From contig NZ_LMEA01000007.1 in the NCBI RefSeq assembly GCF_001425235.1, positions 392,401-456,400 of the forward strand: 64,000 bases of DNA. The letters are read 5' to 3'. Each line of letters starts with the position of its first letter. Within the stretch, counting starts at the first letter, position 1. This DNA comes from Devosia sp. Root413D1 (GTDB lineage: Bacteria; Pseudomonadota; Alphaproteobacteria; Rhizobiales; Devosiaceae). The translations under genes and the position numbers were made by a program. Below the pieces are notes generated by a model, which was given only the letters and a program-made list of their open reading frames with translations, had not been told where the DNA came from and made no database searches. This document shows, in pieces, positions 36,309 through 44,820 of this stretch.

Positions 36309-37799
36309 ATGCGCAGATCACTGGTCGTGCTGGCTCTCGCCGGCGCATTGGCAATGACCACCGCGATGACGCCGGCATTCGCCCAGGCGCGGACCGACGT
36401 GAAGGTCGGCCTCGTGCTCGAGCCGCCCAGCCTTGACCCGACTGCCGAGGCCGCGGCCGCCGTCGACGAAGTGCTCTATGCCAACGTCTTTGAGGGCCTG
36501 ACCCGCATCATCGCCGATGGCAGTGTCGTGCCGGCGCTGGCGAAATCCTGGGACATTTCCGAGGACGGCCTGACTTACACCTTCCACCTGGTCGAGGGCG
36601 CCAAGTTTCACGACGGCACCGATTTCAACGCCGATGACGTGAAGTTCTCTCTCGACCGCATCAATGCCGAGGGCTCGCTGAACGCCCAGAAGGCGCTCTA
36701 CGCCTCGATCGCCTCGGTGGAGGTGGTCGATCCGGCGACCGTCAAGGTCACGCTGAAACAGCCCGACGGCAACCTGATCTACAATCTCGCCTGGGGCGAT
36801 GCGGTGATCGTGGCGCCGGAAAGCGCCGACGCCAACAAGACCAACCCGATCGGCACCGGCCCGTTCAGCTTCAAGGACCGTGTCGAGGGCGACAGCATCA
36901 CGCTCGAGAAGAACCAGGCCTATTGGGGCACCCCGGTGAAGCTCGAAGGCGCAACCTTCAAGTTCATCGCCGACCCGACCGCTGCCTTTGCGGCGCTGCA
37001 GGCCGGCGACGTCGACACCTTCCCGAACTTCCCGGCGCCCGAGACGGTGGCGCAGTTCCAGAGCGATCCGCGCTTCCGCGTGGTGATCGGCTCGACCGAA
37101 GGCGAGACCATCCTGACCATGAACAACGGCAAGGCGCCGCTGGACAACGTCAAGGTGCGCGAAGCCATCGCCCACGCCATCGACCGCCAGGCGATCATCG
37201 ATGGCGCCATGTTCGGCTACGGCACCCCGATCGGCACCTTCCTGTCGCCGGCCAACCCCGACTATATCGACCTGACCGCCCAGTCGAACTACGACCCGGA
37301 AAAGTCGAAGGCGCTGCTGGCCGAGGCCGGCGTCACCGATCTGACGCTGTCGCTGAAGCTGCCGCCGGTGGAGGGCTATGCCCGTCGCGGTGGTGAGATC
37401 ATCGCCAGCCAGCTGGCGGCGGTCGGCATCAAGACCGAAGTGACCAACCTCGAATGGGCGCAGTGGCTCAGCGAAGTGTTCACTGACAAGAACTACGACC
37501 TGACCATCATCTCGCACACCGAGCCCAACGATATCGGGATTTTTGCGCGCGACGGCTACTACTTCCAGTACAACAATGCCGACTTCAACAAGCTCATCGC
37601 CGACCTCGCCGTGACATCAGATCCCGCCAAGCGTTCGGAGCTGACCAAGGCCGCCGAAAAGAACCTCGCCGACAACTACGCCGTCGGCTTCCTGTTCGAA
37701 CTGGCCAAGGTTGGGGTCGAGAACGCCAAGCTCAAGGGCATGTGGGAGAACGCCCCAACGCAGGCGACCGATCTCACCGGCGTGTCGTGGGAAGAGTGA
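36309..37799 (+). CDS. Peptide-type ABC transporter substrate-binding protein
   Basis: A 496-residue periplasmic solute-binding protein of family 5 (DppA/OppA/NikA type). Signal peptide MRRSLVVLALAGALAMTTAM...AFA, cleavage near residue 25. The mature protein begins with VGLVLEPPSLDPTAEAAAAVDEVLYANVFEGLTRI and contains KSWDISEDGLTYTFHLVEGAKFHDGTDFNADDVKFSLDRI, the family signature. The ligand could be a peptide, acyl amino acid or glutathione-like compound. Upstream starts are rejected because the ATG at 36309 follows GAAGGGA and begins the signal peptide. First gene of the importer. Confidence 0.93.
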   Translation: MRRSLVVLALAGALAMTTAMTPAFAQARTDVKVGLVLEPPSLDPTAEAAAAVDEVLYANVFEGLTRIIADGSVVPALAKSWDISEDGLTYTFHLVEGAKFHDGTDFNADDVKFSLDRINAEGSLNAQKALYASIASVEVVDPATVKVTLKQPDGNLIYNLAWGDAVIVAPESADANKTNPIGTGPFSFKDRVEGDSITLEKNQAYWGTPVKLEGATFKFIADPTAAFAALQAGDVDTFPNFPAPETVAQFQSDPRFRVVIGSTEGETILTMNNGKAPLDNVKVREAIAHAIDRQAIIDGAMFGYGTPIGTFLSPANPDYIDLTAQSNYDPEKSKALLAEAGVTDLTLSLKLPPVEGYARRGGEIIASQLAAVGIKTEVTNLEWAQWLSEVFTDKNYDLTIISHTEPNDIGIFARDGYYFQYNNADFNKLIADLAVTSDPAKRSELTKAAEKNLADNYAVGFLFELAKVGVENAKLKGMWENAPTQATDLTGVSWEE

Positions 37800-37805
37800 G
37801 TGTTT

Positions 37806-37830
37806 GGGAGGCGGGCAATGCCCGCCTCCC
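37806..37830 (+). terminator. Stem-loop after the binding-protein gene (attenuator or RNA stabiliser)
   Basis: GGGAGGCGGGC pairs perfectly with GCCCGCCTCCC around AAT, six bases after the stop. No T-run follows, so it is more likely a partial terminator or a 3' end protector. Such hairpins between binding-protein and permease genes commonly let the binding protein be made in excess. Confidence 0.65.
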
Positions 37831-37870
37831 ACTCTGATGCGTTTGATCACCAGCCCCTCCCACAGCAGCG

Positions 37871-37952
37871 ATGTCATCCCAGCGGAAGCCGGGACCCAAC
37901 TCACCGCCTGCTCGGGGGGAGAAATGGGTCCCAGCTTTCGCTGGGATGACAT
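37871..37952. repeat. Compound palindromic repeat, CCCAGC-type
   Basis: Inverted arms beginning ATGTCATCCCAGCGGAAGCC and ending CTTTCGCTGGGATGACAT enclose about 25 bp. It lies inside the ABC operon, between the binding-protein gene and the first permease. The left arm has decayed (GGAAGCC instead of GAAAGCT). Confidence 0.9.
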
Positions 37953-38003
37953 CTGTGGGGAAACGCCAATCGTTGCCGACTGCACGAGCGAGGGCACCAG
38001 CTA

Positions 38004-38951
38004 ATGCCCTCCATCATCCTCGGCCGCCTGGTCTCGCTCATCCTCAGTCTGATCGCTGCTTCGATCGTCATCTTCCTCGTGCTCGAGGTGGTGCCGGGTG
38101 ATCCGGCGCAGTTCATGCTCGGGCTCAACGCCACGCCTGAGGCGACGGCGGCGCTCCGCACCGCGCTCGGCCTCGATGGGCCGCTGCTCGAGCGCTATTT
38201 CACCTGGGTGCTGGGGCTGCTGCATGGCGATTTCGGCATCAGCTACACCTACAAGGTGCCGGTCTCCGGGCTGATCGCCGACCGCATCTGGATTTCGCTG
38301 CCACTCGCCATCTATGCGCTGGCGCTGTCGACGCTGATCGCCTTTCCGGTCGGCATCCTCGCGGCGGTCAGGCGCAACTCGGCCACTGATGTCGGCATCA
38401 TGGGAGCGACGCAGGTCGGCCTCGCAGTGCCGAACTTCTGGTTCGCCATGCTGCTGGTGCTGCTGTTCTCGATCACCCTCCGATGGTTCTCCGCTGGCGG
38501 CTTTCCCGGCTGGCAGGATCCGCTGCTGGCGCTGAAGGCACTGACCCTGCCGGCCGTGGCGCTGGCACTGCCGCAGGCCTCGATCCTCGCCCGCGTCATG
38601 CGCTCGTCGCTGCTCGATACGCTGGGCGAGGACTACATCCGTTCGGCCCGGGCCAAGGGCCTGAGCCAGGGGCAGACGCTGTGGCGGCATGCGCTGCGTA
38701 ACGCCCTGATCCCGGTGCTGACCATCATCGGCTTGCAGTTCTCGTTCCTGCTCGCCGGGGCCATCATCATCGAGAACGTCTTCTTCCTGCCCGGGCTCGG
38801 CCGGCTGGTGTTCCAGGGCATCACCTCGCGCGACCTGATCGTGGTGAAATCGGTGGTAATGCTCCTGGTGTTCGCGGTGATCCTCGTCACCTTCCTCGTC
38901 GACATCACCTACGCGCTGGTTGACCCCAGGCTCAGGAGGGCGACGCGATGA
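38004..38951 (+). CDS. ABC transporter permease, DppB type
   Basis: A 315-residue permease with six membrane helices and the BPD_transp_1 domain. The N-terminus LGRLVSLILSLIAASIVIFLVLEVVPGDPAQFMLG is typical of DppB/OppB, and the coupling helix region reads VMRSSLLDTLGEDYIRSARAKGLSQGQTLWRHALRNALIPVLTI (the EAA loop that contacts the ATPase). It follows the binding-protein gene after a hairpin and a palindromic repeat, and overlaps the next permease by 4 bp (ATGA). Confidence 0.94.
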   Translation: MPSIILGRLVSLILSLIAASIVIFLVLEVVPGDPAQFMLGLNATPEATAALRTALGLDGPLLERYFTWVLGLLHGDFGISYTYKVPVSGLIADRIWISLPLAIYALALSTLIAFPVGILAAVRRNSATDVGIMGATQVGLAVPNFWFAMLLVLLFSITLRWFSAGGFPGWQDPLLALKALTLPAVALALPQASILARVMRSSLLDTLGEDYIRSARAKGLSQGQTLWRHALRNALIPVLTIIGLQFSFLLAGAIIIENVFFLPGLGRLVFQGITSRDLIVVKSVVMLLVFAVILVTFLVDITYALVDPRLRRATR

Positions 38952-39814
38952 GCGCCATTGCCGCGCCCGCCACCCGCGACAGCCTGCTGAAGGCGGCGCT
39001 CCGCTCGCCGAACTTCCTCATCGGTGCGGCGATCACCCTGGTCTTCGTCATAGCGGCGCTGCTCTCGTTCGTCTGGACGCCCTACGACTATCTGCTGCAG
39101 AACATCCCCAACAAGCTGAAGCCGCCTTCGGCGGAGCATTGGCTCGGCACCGACCATTTCGGCCGCGATATCCTCTCGATGATCATGGTCGGCGCCCGCA
39201 CCTCGATCGCCGTGGCCTTCATCGCTGTGACCGTCGCCATGGTGATCGGCGTGCCGATCGGCCTTTGGGCCGCGGCGCAGCGTGGCACGCTGCTCGATGA
39301 CGTGCTGATGCGTGCCAACGACCTGGTGTTCGCCTTCCCGGCGCTGCTGATCGCCATCCTGATCACTGCGGTGTTCGGGCCGGGCGCGATCAACGCCATT
39401 ATCGCGGTCGGGCTCTACAATATGCCGGTCTTCGCTCGCCTGGCGCGGGCAGGGGCACTGAGCCTGTGGCAGCGCGAATTCATCATGGCGGCACGGGTTT
39501 CGGGGAAGGGCGCCGCGCGCATCTCGTTCGAGCATATCCTGCCCAACATCCTCAACACCCTGGTGGTACAGGCGACCATCCAGTTCGCCCTCGGCATCCT
39601 CGCGGAAGCGGCGCTCGCCTATGTCGGGCTCGGCGTACAGCCGCCAACTCCAAGCTGGGGCAAGATGCTGGCCGACAGCCAGACCATGATCAGTCTCGCG
39701 CCGCACGTCGCGCTGGTGCCCGGCCTCACCATCGTGCTGATGGTGCTGGGTGTGAACCTCCTCGGTGACGGCCTGCGCGATATCTTTGATCCACGCCTGA
39801 GGCGGAACCGCTGA
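38948..39814 (+). CDS. ABC transporter permease, DppC type
   Basis: A 288-residue partner permease. An N-terminal helix with OppC_N features (NFLIGAAITLVFVIAALLSFVW) is followed by HWLGTDHFGRDILSMIMVGARTSIAVAFIAV, the DppC signature, and an EAA loop EFIMAARVSGKGAARISFEHILPNILNTLVV. It overlaps the permease before it (ATGA) and the ATPase after it by one base (TGATG), giving a tightly coupled set. Confidence 0.94.
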   Translation: MSAIAAPATRDSLLKAALRSPNFLIGAAITLVFVIAALLSFVWTPYDYLLQNIPNKLKPPSAEHWLGTDHFGRDILSMIMVGARTSIAVAFIAVTVAMVIGVPIGLWAAAQRGTLLDDVLMRANDLVFAFPALLIAILITAVFGPGAINAIIAVGLYNMPVFARLARAGALSLWQREFIMAARVSGKGAARISFEHILPNILNTLVVQATIQFALGILAEAALAYVGLGVQPPTPSWGKMLADSQTMISLAPHVALVPGLTIVLMVLGVNLLGDGLRDIFDPRLRRNR

Positions 39815-41433
39815 TGGCGCTGCTCGACGTCAAGGACCTGCAGCTGTCGATCGGCAAGTTCCCGATCCTGCGCGATATCGACCTGTCGGTGGATGCCGGC
39901 GAAATTCTCGGGGTCATCGGCGAGAGCGGCTCCGGCAAGTCGATGACGGCGCTGAGTGTCATGCAACTGCTGCCGTTCGGCGCGACGACATCGGGTTCGG
40001 TGAAGCTCGATGGCCGCGAAGTCCTGGGGCTGCCGGATGCCGAGATGCGGAAGATCCGCGGCGGCACCGTCGGCATGGTGTTCCAGGAGCCGATGACCGC
40101 GCTGAACCCGGTCAAGACCATTGGCGACCAGGTGGCCGAAACCGCCATGGTGCATGGCGGGCTCGGGCGACGTGCGGCGCTGGAGGTAGCGCGGCAGACC
40201 CTCGAACGGGTCGAACTGCCCACCTCGCGCTTCCCACTCGATCGCTATCCGCACGAGCTGAGCGGCGGCCAGCGGCAGCGTGTGGTGATAGCCATGGCCA
40301 TCGCCATGCGGCCAAAACTGCTGATCGCCGATGAGCCGACCACCGCGCTCGATGTGACGACGCAGGCGGCGATCCTGAAGCTGCTGCAGAAGCTGGTCGA
40401 TGAAGACGGCATGGGGCTGCTGTTCATCACCCACGATCTCGGGGTGATCGCCGGGCTCGCCGATAAGGTGTCGATCATGCGGCAGGGCGAGGTGGTGGAG
40501 GCAGGGCCGACCGTCCAGCTGTTCCGCGCCCTGCAGCATCCCTACTCGAAGGCGCTGTTCGAGGCCTCCTCGCACGTCCCGCCACGCATCCCGCCGGCCG
40601 TGGTTGGCGGCAGCCCGGTGCTGGCCGTGGACAACGTCGTGCGCGAATACCCGCTGCCGCGGCGCGGGCTGTTCGAAAAGCGCAAGGTGTTGCGCGCCGT
40701 CGACGGTGTGAGCCTCAGGATCGAGAAGGGCGAGAATGTCGGGCTGGTGGGCGAAAGCGGCTGCGGCAAGTCCACGCTGGCCCGCGCCATCATGGCGCTG
40801 GAGCCAACCCAGGGCGGTCGCATCGCCATATCAGGCGAGCCGATTGATCCGAAGAAAGGCGCCAGTTTCGCCACGCGCCGGCACCTGCAGGTGGTGTTCC
40901 AGGATCCCTATGGCAGCTTCAACCCGCGTCACAGGGTCGACCGGCTGGTCAGCGAGCCGTTTCATCTGCTGGGCTCAGCAGCTCCATCAGGCGCGGAGCG
41001 TAGCAAGCGCATCGCCCGGGCGCTGGACGAGGTTGGGCTGTCGGCCACTGATGGCGAGAAATACGTGCACGAATTCTCCGGCGGCCAGCGGCAGCGCATC
41101 GCCATTGCCCGGGCGCTGATCATCGAGCCGAGCCTGATCATTCTCGATGAGGCGGTGTCGGCGCTCGACGTCTCGGTGCGAGCGCAGGTGCTGGACCTCC
41201 TGGCCGAGCTCTCTGACCGGCTGCAGCTCAGCTACCTGTTCATCTCGCACGACCTTGCCGTGGTCCGCTCCATCACCGACCGGGTGCTGGTGATGCGGGC
41301 CGGCAAGATCGTCGAGGAGGGCGCGACTGAGGAAGTGTTCCGGGCGCCAAAGCATCCCTACACGCAGGAGCTGCTGGCGGCGACACCTAACCTCGAGGCC
41401 GCGCTTGCCAAGCGCGAGGCCGCGGGCGCATAG
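39814..41433 (+). CDS. ABC transporter ATPase with two fused nucleotide-binding domains
   Basis: A 539-residue protein joining DppD-like and DppF-like ATPases. Domain 1 has Walker [26 protein letters not shown] and [12 protein letters not shown]; domain 2 (from about residue 270) has [25 protein letters not shown] and [11 protein letters not shown]. Each is followed by the oligopeptide-transporter C-terminal extension ([20 protein letters not shown]). It powers the importer formed with the two permeases upstream. The binding-protein, permease, permease, ATPase order is complete. Confidence 0.95.
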   Translation: MALLDVKDLQLSIGKFPILRDIDLSVDAGEILGVIGESGSGKSMTALSVMQLLPFGATTSGSVKLDGREVLGLPDAEMRKIRGGTVGMVFQEPMTALNPVKTIGDQVAETAMVHGGLGRRAALEVARQTLERVELPTSRFPLDRYPHELSGGQRQRVVIAMAIAMRPKLLIADEPTTALDVTTQAAILKLLQKLVDEDGMGLLFITHDLGVIAGLADKVSIMRQGEVVEAGPTVQLFRALQHPYSKALFEASSHVPPRIPPAVVGGSPVLAVDNVVREYPLPRRGLFEKRKVLRAVDGVSLRIEKGENVGLVGESGCGKSTLARAIMALEPTQGGRIAISGEPIDPKKGASFATRRHLQVVFQDPYGSFNPRHRVDRLVSEPFHLLGSAAPSGAERSKRIARALDEVGLSATDGEKYVHEFSGGQRQRIAIARALIIEPSLIILDEAVSALDVSVRAQVLDLLAELSDRLQLSYLFISHDLAVVRSITDRVLVMRAGKIVEEGATEEVFRAPKHPYTQELLAATPNLEAALAKREAAGA

Positions 41434-41461
41434 CCACGGCCGCGGCAGATGCGAGTTTAAG

Positions 41462-42916
41462 ATGACCGACCTCAACCTGTTCTTCGATCCCACCAAGTGC
41501 TTCATCGGCGGCCGCTGGATCGCGCCGCAGGGCGGCGACTACCTGCCGATCGAGAATCCCTCGACCGGCGAGACCATCGGCCAGATCGCCCGTGGCAAGG
41601 CGGCCGACGTCGATGCCGCTGTCGCGGCAGCGCAAGCGGCGCTGGTCGGCGAGTGGGGGCGGACACCGGCGGCGGAGCGCGGCCGGATCCTCAGCCGCAT
41701 CGGGCAGAAGGTGCTGGAGCGGGTCGACGACCTGGCGCGCATCGAGGCGCTGGATGTCGGCAAGCCCCTGAAGCAGGCCAGGGCCGATGCGCTGGCGCTG
41801 GCGCGCTATCTCGAGTTCTACGGCGGCGCCTGTGACAAGATCCACGGCGAGACCATCCCCTATCTCGATGGCTACACTGTCTACACGCTGCGCGAGCCGC
41901 ATGGGGTGACAGCGCACATCATCCCCTGGAACTACCCCATGCAGATCATCGGCCGCTCGGTGACCGGTGCCCTGGCGATGGGCAATGCCGCGGTGCTGAA
42001 ACCGGCGGAGGAGGCTTGCCTCACCGCCATCGCTTTCGCCAAGATCGCCGAGGAAGCCGGGCTGCCAGCCGGCGCGCTGAACGTCGTGCCGGGGCTGGGC
42101 GAGGAAGCCGGCGCTGCGCTGACGGCCCATCCGGGCGTCAACCACATCTCGTTCACTGGCTCGGTCGGCGTCGGCAAGCTGATCCAGCACGCGGCGGCCA
42201 ACAATGTCGTGCCGGTGACGCTGGAGCTGGGCGGCAAGTCGCCGCAACTGGTGTTCGAAGACGCCGATCTCGATCGCGCGCTGCCGTTCCTGATCAATGC
42301 CGGTATCCAGAATGCCGGCCAGACCTGTTCGGCCAGCTCGCGTATCGTGGTGCACCGGTCGATCCATGACGAGGTGCTGCAGCGGATGGCCGGGCGCTAC
42401 CAGGCGCTGAGGGTCGGGCCGGCCATCGCCGATCTCGATCTCGGCCCGCTGGTGTCGGAGCGGCAGAAGGAGATCGTTGGCGGGTTTCTTACCGACCTCG
42501 GCGGCGCCGAGATCGCGGCAGAGGGTACTGTCGTCGACGACGCGCCGCAGGGTGGACACTACCAGGCGCCGACACTGCTCTCCCGCGTCTCCCCGGACAA
42601 CCGGCTGGCGCAGGACGAGATCTTCGGCCCGGTGCAGGTGGTGATCCCGTTCGAAGATGAGGCTGAAGCGATAGCCATCGCCAACGGCACGGATTTCGGC
42701 CTCGTCGCCGGGGTCTGGACGCGTGATGGCGGGCGGCAGATGCGGGTGGCCAAAGCCATCAAGACCGGCCAGGTGTTCCTCAACAATTACGGCGCGGGCG
42801 GCGGCGTCGAGCTGCCCTTCGGTGGCGTCGGCAAGTCCGGCCACGGCCGCGAAAAGGGTTTCGAGGCGCTCTACGGCTTCTCGGTGTTGAAGACAGTGGC
42901 CGCATGGCACGGGTGA
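41462..42916 (+). CDS. NAD(P)-dependent aldehyde dehydrogenase
   Basis: A 484-residue ALDH. Active-site elements are intact: the catalytic Cys in NAGQTCSASSR (about residue 288), the general base Glu in LELGGKSPQLVFEDADLD, cofactor pocket IIPWNYPMQ and SFTGSVGVGK, and DEIFGPVQVV. Overall similarity is to betaine-aldehyde/aminoaldehyde dehydrogenases. The frame opens at 41405, but the ATG at 41462 gives the normal N-terminus; its ribosome site is weak. It follows the ABC ATPase by 28 bp and precedes an SDR by 4 bp. Confidence 0.94.
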   Translation: MTDLNLFFDPTKCFIGGRWIAPQGGDYLPIENPSTGETIGQIARGKAADVDAAVAAAQAALVGEWGRTPAAERGRILSRIGQKVLERVDDLARIEALDVGKPLKQARADALALARYLEFYGGACDKIHGETIPYLDGYTVYTLREPHGVTAHIIPWNYPMQIIGRSVTGALAMGNAAVLKPAEEACLTAIAFAKIAEEAGLPAGALNVVPGLGEEAGAALTAHPGVNHISFTGSVGVGKLIQHAAANNVVPVTLELGGKSPQLVFEDADLDRALPFLINAGIQNAGQTCSASSRIVVHRSIHDEVLQRMAGRYQALRVGPAIADLDLGPLVSERQKEIVGGFLTDLGGAEIAAEGTVVDDAPQGGHYQAPTLLSRVSPDNRLAQDEIFGPVQVVIPFEDEAEAIAIANGTDFGLVAGVWTRDGGRQMRVAKAIKTGQVFLNNYGAGGGVELPFGGVGKSGHGREKGFEALYGFSVLKTVAAWHG

Positions 42917-42920
42917 TTTC

Positions 42921-43661
42921 ATGAGACTGGAAGGCAAGGTCGCCATCGTTACGGGCGGCGCATCAGGGTTTGGCGCCGGCATCGCACGGAAGTTCGCTGC
43001 CGAGGGCGCAAAAGTGCTGATCGCGGATATCAACCTCGACGGCGCCGAGGCGCTGGCAAGAGAACTCGGCCAGAAGGCAGGCCATGTCGACGTCAGCAAG
43101 GATGCGAGCGTCAATCAGCTGGCGGCGGCGGCGCTGATGGCCTTCGGCAAGGTTGATATCCTCGTCAACAATGCCGGCGTCTCGCACCTGCCGGCGGCGT
43201 TGGACGAGATTTCCGAGGCCGATTTCGACCGGGTGTTCAACGTCAACATGAAGTCGGTCTACCTGACCGCGCGGCATCTCGTGCCGCATTTCAAGGCGCG
43301 GAAGACCGGCGCGATCCTCAACGTCGCCTCGACCGCCGCCGTGAGCCCGCGCCCCCGGCTCAGCTGGTATAATGCGTCGAAGGGCTGGATGGTGACGGCG
43401 ACCAAGTCGATGGCGGTCGAGCTGGCGCCACTGGGCATCCGGGTCAACGCCATCAATCCGGTGGCCGGCGAGACGCCTTTGCTCAAGACCTTCATGGGCG
43501 AGGATACGCCCGAGATCCGGGCCAAGTTCCTCTCGACCATCCCAATCGGCCGCTTCTCGACCCCCGAGGACATGGGCAATGCCGCCTGCTTCCTCTGCTC
43601 GGACGAAGCCTCGATGATCACCGGCGTGGCGCTGGAGGTTGATGGCGGCCGGGTTATTTAG
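42921..43661 (+). CDS. Short-chain dehydrogenase/reductase
   Basis: A 246-residue classical SDR. Cofactor motif TGGASGFG (residues 11-18), Asp after strand 2 (LIADIN) favouring NAD(H), NNAG near 86, catalytic Ser in NVASTAA and the YxxxK pair in WYNASK. The C-terminal SDEASMITGVALEVDGG is typical. It probably oxidises a hydroxyl to a ketone or aldehyde that could feed the adjacent aldehyde dehydrogenase. The ATG is four bases after the ALDH stop. Confidence 0.94.
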   Translation: MRLEGKVAIVTGGASGFGAGIARKFAAEGAKVLIADINLDGAEALARELGQKAGHVDVSKDASVNQLAAAALMAFGKVDILVNNAGVSHLPAALDEISEADFDRVFNVNMKSVYLTARHLVPHFKARKTGAILNVASTAAVSPRPRLSWYNASKGWMVTATKSMAVELAPLGIRVNAINPVAGETPLLKTFMGEDTPEIRAKFLSTIPIGRFSTPEDMGNAACFLCSDEASMITGVALEVDGGRVI

Positions 43662-43704
43662 CGCGTTCGATTACTGAGTTGCACAACTCGTCCCACCCAC
43701 TCGG

Positions 43705-43784
43705 TGTCATCCCAGCGAAAGCTGGGACCCAACCATCAGCTGGCGCAGGCGGCGAAATGGGTCCCAGCTTTCGCAGGGATGACA
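43705..43784. repeat. Compound palindromic repeat, CCCAGC-GAAA-GCTGGG type
   Basis: Inverted arms of about 29 bp surround about 22 bp. The left arm has the exact hairpin CCCAGCGAAAGCTGGG; the right arm has one change (TTTCGCAGGG). It lies in the 189-bp gap between the convergent SDR and alpha/beta hydrolase genes. Confidence 0.9.
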
Positions 43785-43850
43785 GCCGGTGGGGAGGCGA
43801 GGCGGTGCACCATCTTGTGGGCCGGTGCTTCAACCTTAACCGCGAACCGC

Positions 43851-44627
43851 TTACCGCAGGAACGCGTTGATCTCCCGCGCCACCGCCGCCGGAGTTTCCC
43901 AATGCAGCGAGTGGGCGGCGTTGGCGATCGGCGCATGGGTGAAGCGCGGCACCTTGCCGTGCAGTTCCTCGACAGCACCAAACGGCGCCAGCAGATCGAG
44001 ATCGCCTGAGAGCGCCAGCACTTCGCAGGCGACCGTCGAGAGATCGACGATCATGCCGCGATCGATCGCTGCGACCTGTCGGGCGAAATCGCCGGGCGAT
44101 TGGCGGTGCGGGTAGGCAGTGGAAGCCGCCGCGGCCGCCGCGACGTTCGCCTCGTCGGCAAAGAACGGCGTCGAGAACAACCACTGGTAGAGCAACCGGA
44201 ACCAATCGGGCGCCGGGACCGTGAAGTAGAGCCGCGACAGGTCGCGGAACAGCACTCGTGCCTTGGGGTTGATGGTGCCCGCGCCCATCGTCACCATCCG
44301 TTTGACCCGGGTGGGATGGGTGGCGGCAAGCGCCAGACCGAGGAAGCCGCCGAGCGAATGTCCGATCACCTCGACCCGCTCGAGCCCGAGATGATCGAGC
44401 AGCGCTCCGCAATCGGCGACCATCTCGGCGAGTTCGATCGGGCCTTCGACCCGCGTTCGTCCGGAGCCGCGATTATCGATCAGAATCAGCTGCCGGCCGG
44501 GCAGCAACGGCAACAGCGGGCCCCAGCTGGCACCATCGCTCGCCGTGCCCGCAATCAGCAACAGCGGCTTGCCCTCGCCGAGGATTTCGTAGTGCACCGT
44601 GGCGGCGCCGTTCTGGAACTCAGGCAT
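43851..44627 (-). CDS. Alpha/beta hydrolase
   Basis: A 258-residue alpha/beta-hydrolase. The nucleophile elbow is IGHSLGGFLG (Ser about 103), the oxyanion region is LLLIAGTASDGASWGPLLPLL, the acid Asp is probably in ALSGDLDLLAP and the His in IANAAHSLHWETP. This layout fits esterases, C-C hydrolases and lactonases such as 3-oxoadipate enol-lactonase. Substrate not evident. It is divergent from the TPR-protein gene across about 190 bp. Confidence 0.88.
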   Translation of the reverse strand: MPEFQNGAATVHYEILGEGKPLLLIAGTASDGASWGPLLPLLPGRQLILIDNRGSGRTRVEGPIELAEMVADCGALLDHLGLERVEVIGHSLGGFLGLALAATHPTRVKRMVTMGAGTINPKARVLFRDLSRLYFTVPAPDWFRLLYQWLFSTPFFADEANVAAAAAASTAYPHRQSPGDFARQVAAIDRGMIVDLSTVACEVLALSGDLDLLAPFGAVEELHGKVPRFTHAPIANAAHSLHWETPAAVAREINAFLR

Positions 44628-44662
44628 GCGGCAATCTCGATTGTTTTTGCTCGGCCGTGGCG

Positions 44663-44690
44663 TGGACAGGTCTGACGCGAGGTCTATATT
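44663..44690 (+). promoter_or_regulatory. Candidate promoter for the TTC38-like gene
   Basis: TGGACA at 44663 and TATATT at 44685 are separated by 16 bp, a passable sigma-70-type promoter for the gene at 44821. The score is judged by eye, and the site would place a rhizobial repeat in the 5' leader. Confidence 0.3.
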
Positions 44691-44711
44691 TGACCGGTTG
44701 GATAAATGGCT

Positions 44712-44779
44712 GGAGCGTGATCAGGAAAGGTTGCAGACCTTTCCGGTTCGATCTCGCGACAAAACAAGGACCTGGAGCA
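44712..44779 (+). repeat. Rhizobial GAGCG...CAGGAAA...TTTCC element
   Basis: The sequence GGAGCGTGATCAGGAAAGG, TTGCAGACCTTTCCGGTTCG and a CTCGCGACAAAACAA tail aligns along its whole length with the element encoded inside the FadR gene at 50.3 kb. It lies in the leader region of the TTC38-like gene. Confidence 0.8.
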
Positions 44780-44820
44780 GGAGTGCGGTTCAAAGAAACG
44801 CAATCTTGCCCAGTGCGAGC

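Noticed and set aside
43654-44412. Minus-strand frame overlapping the alpha/beta hydrolase
   Set aside because: It runs in another frame of the same DNA; the frame at 43851-44627 carries the GHSLGG motif and is the real gene.
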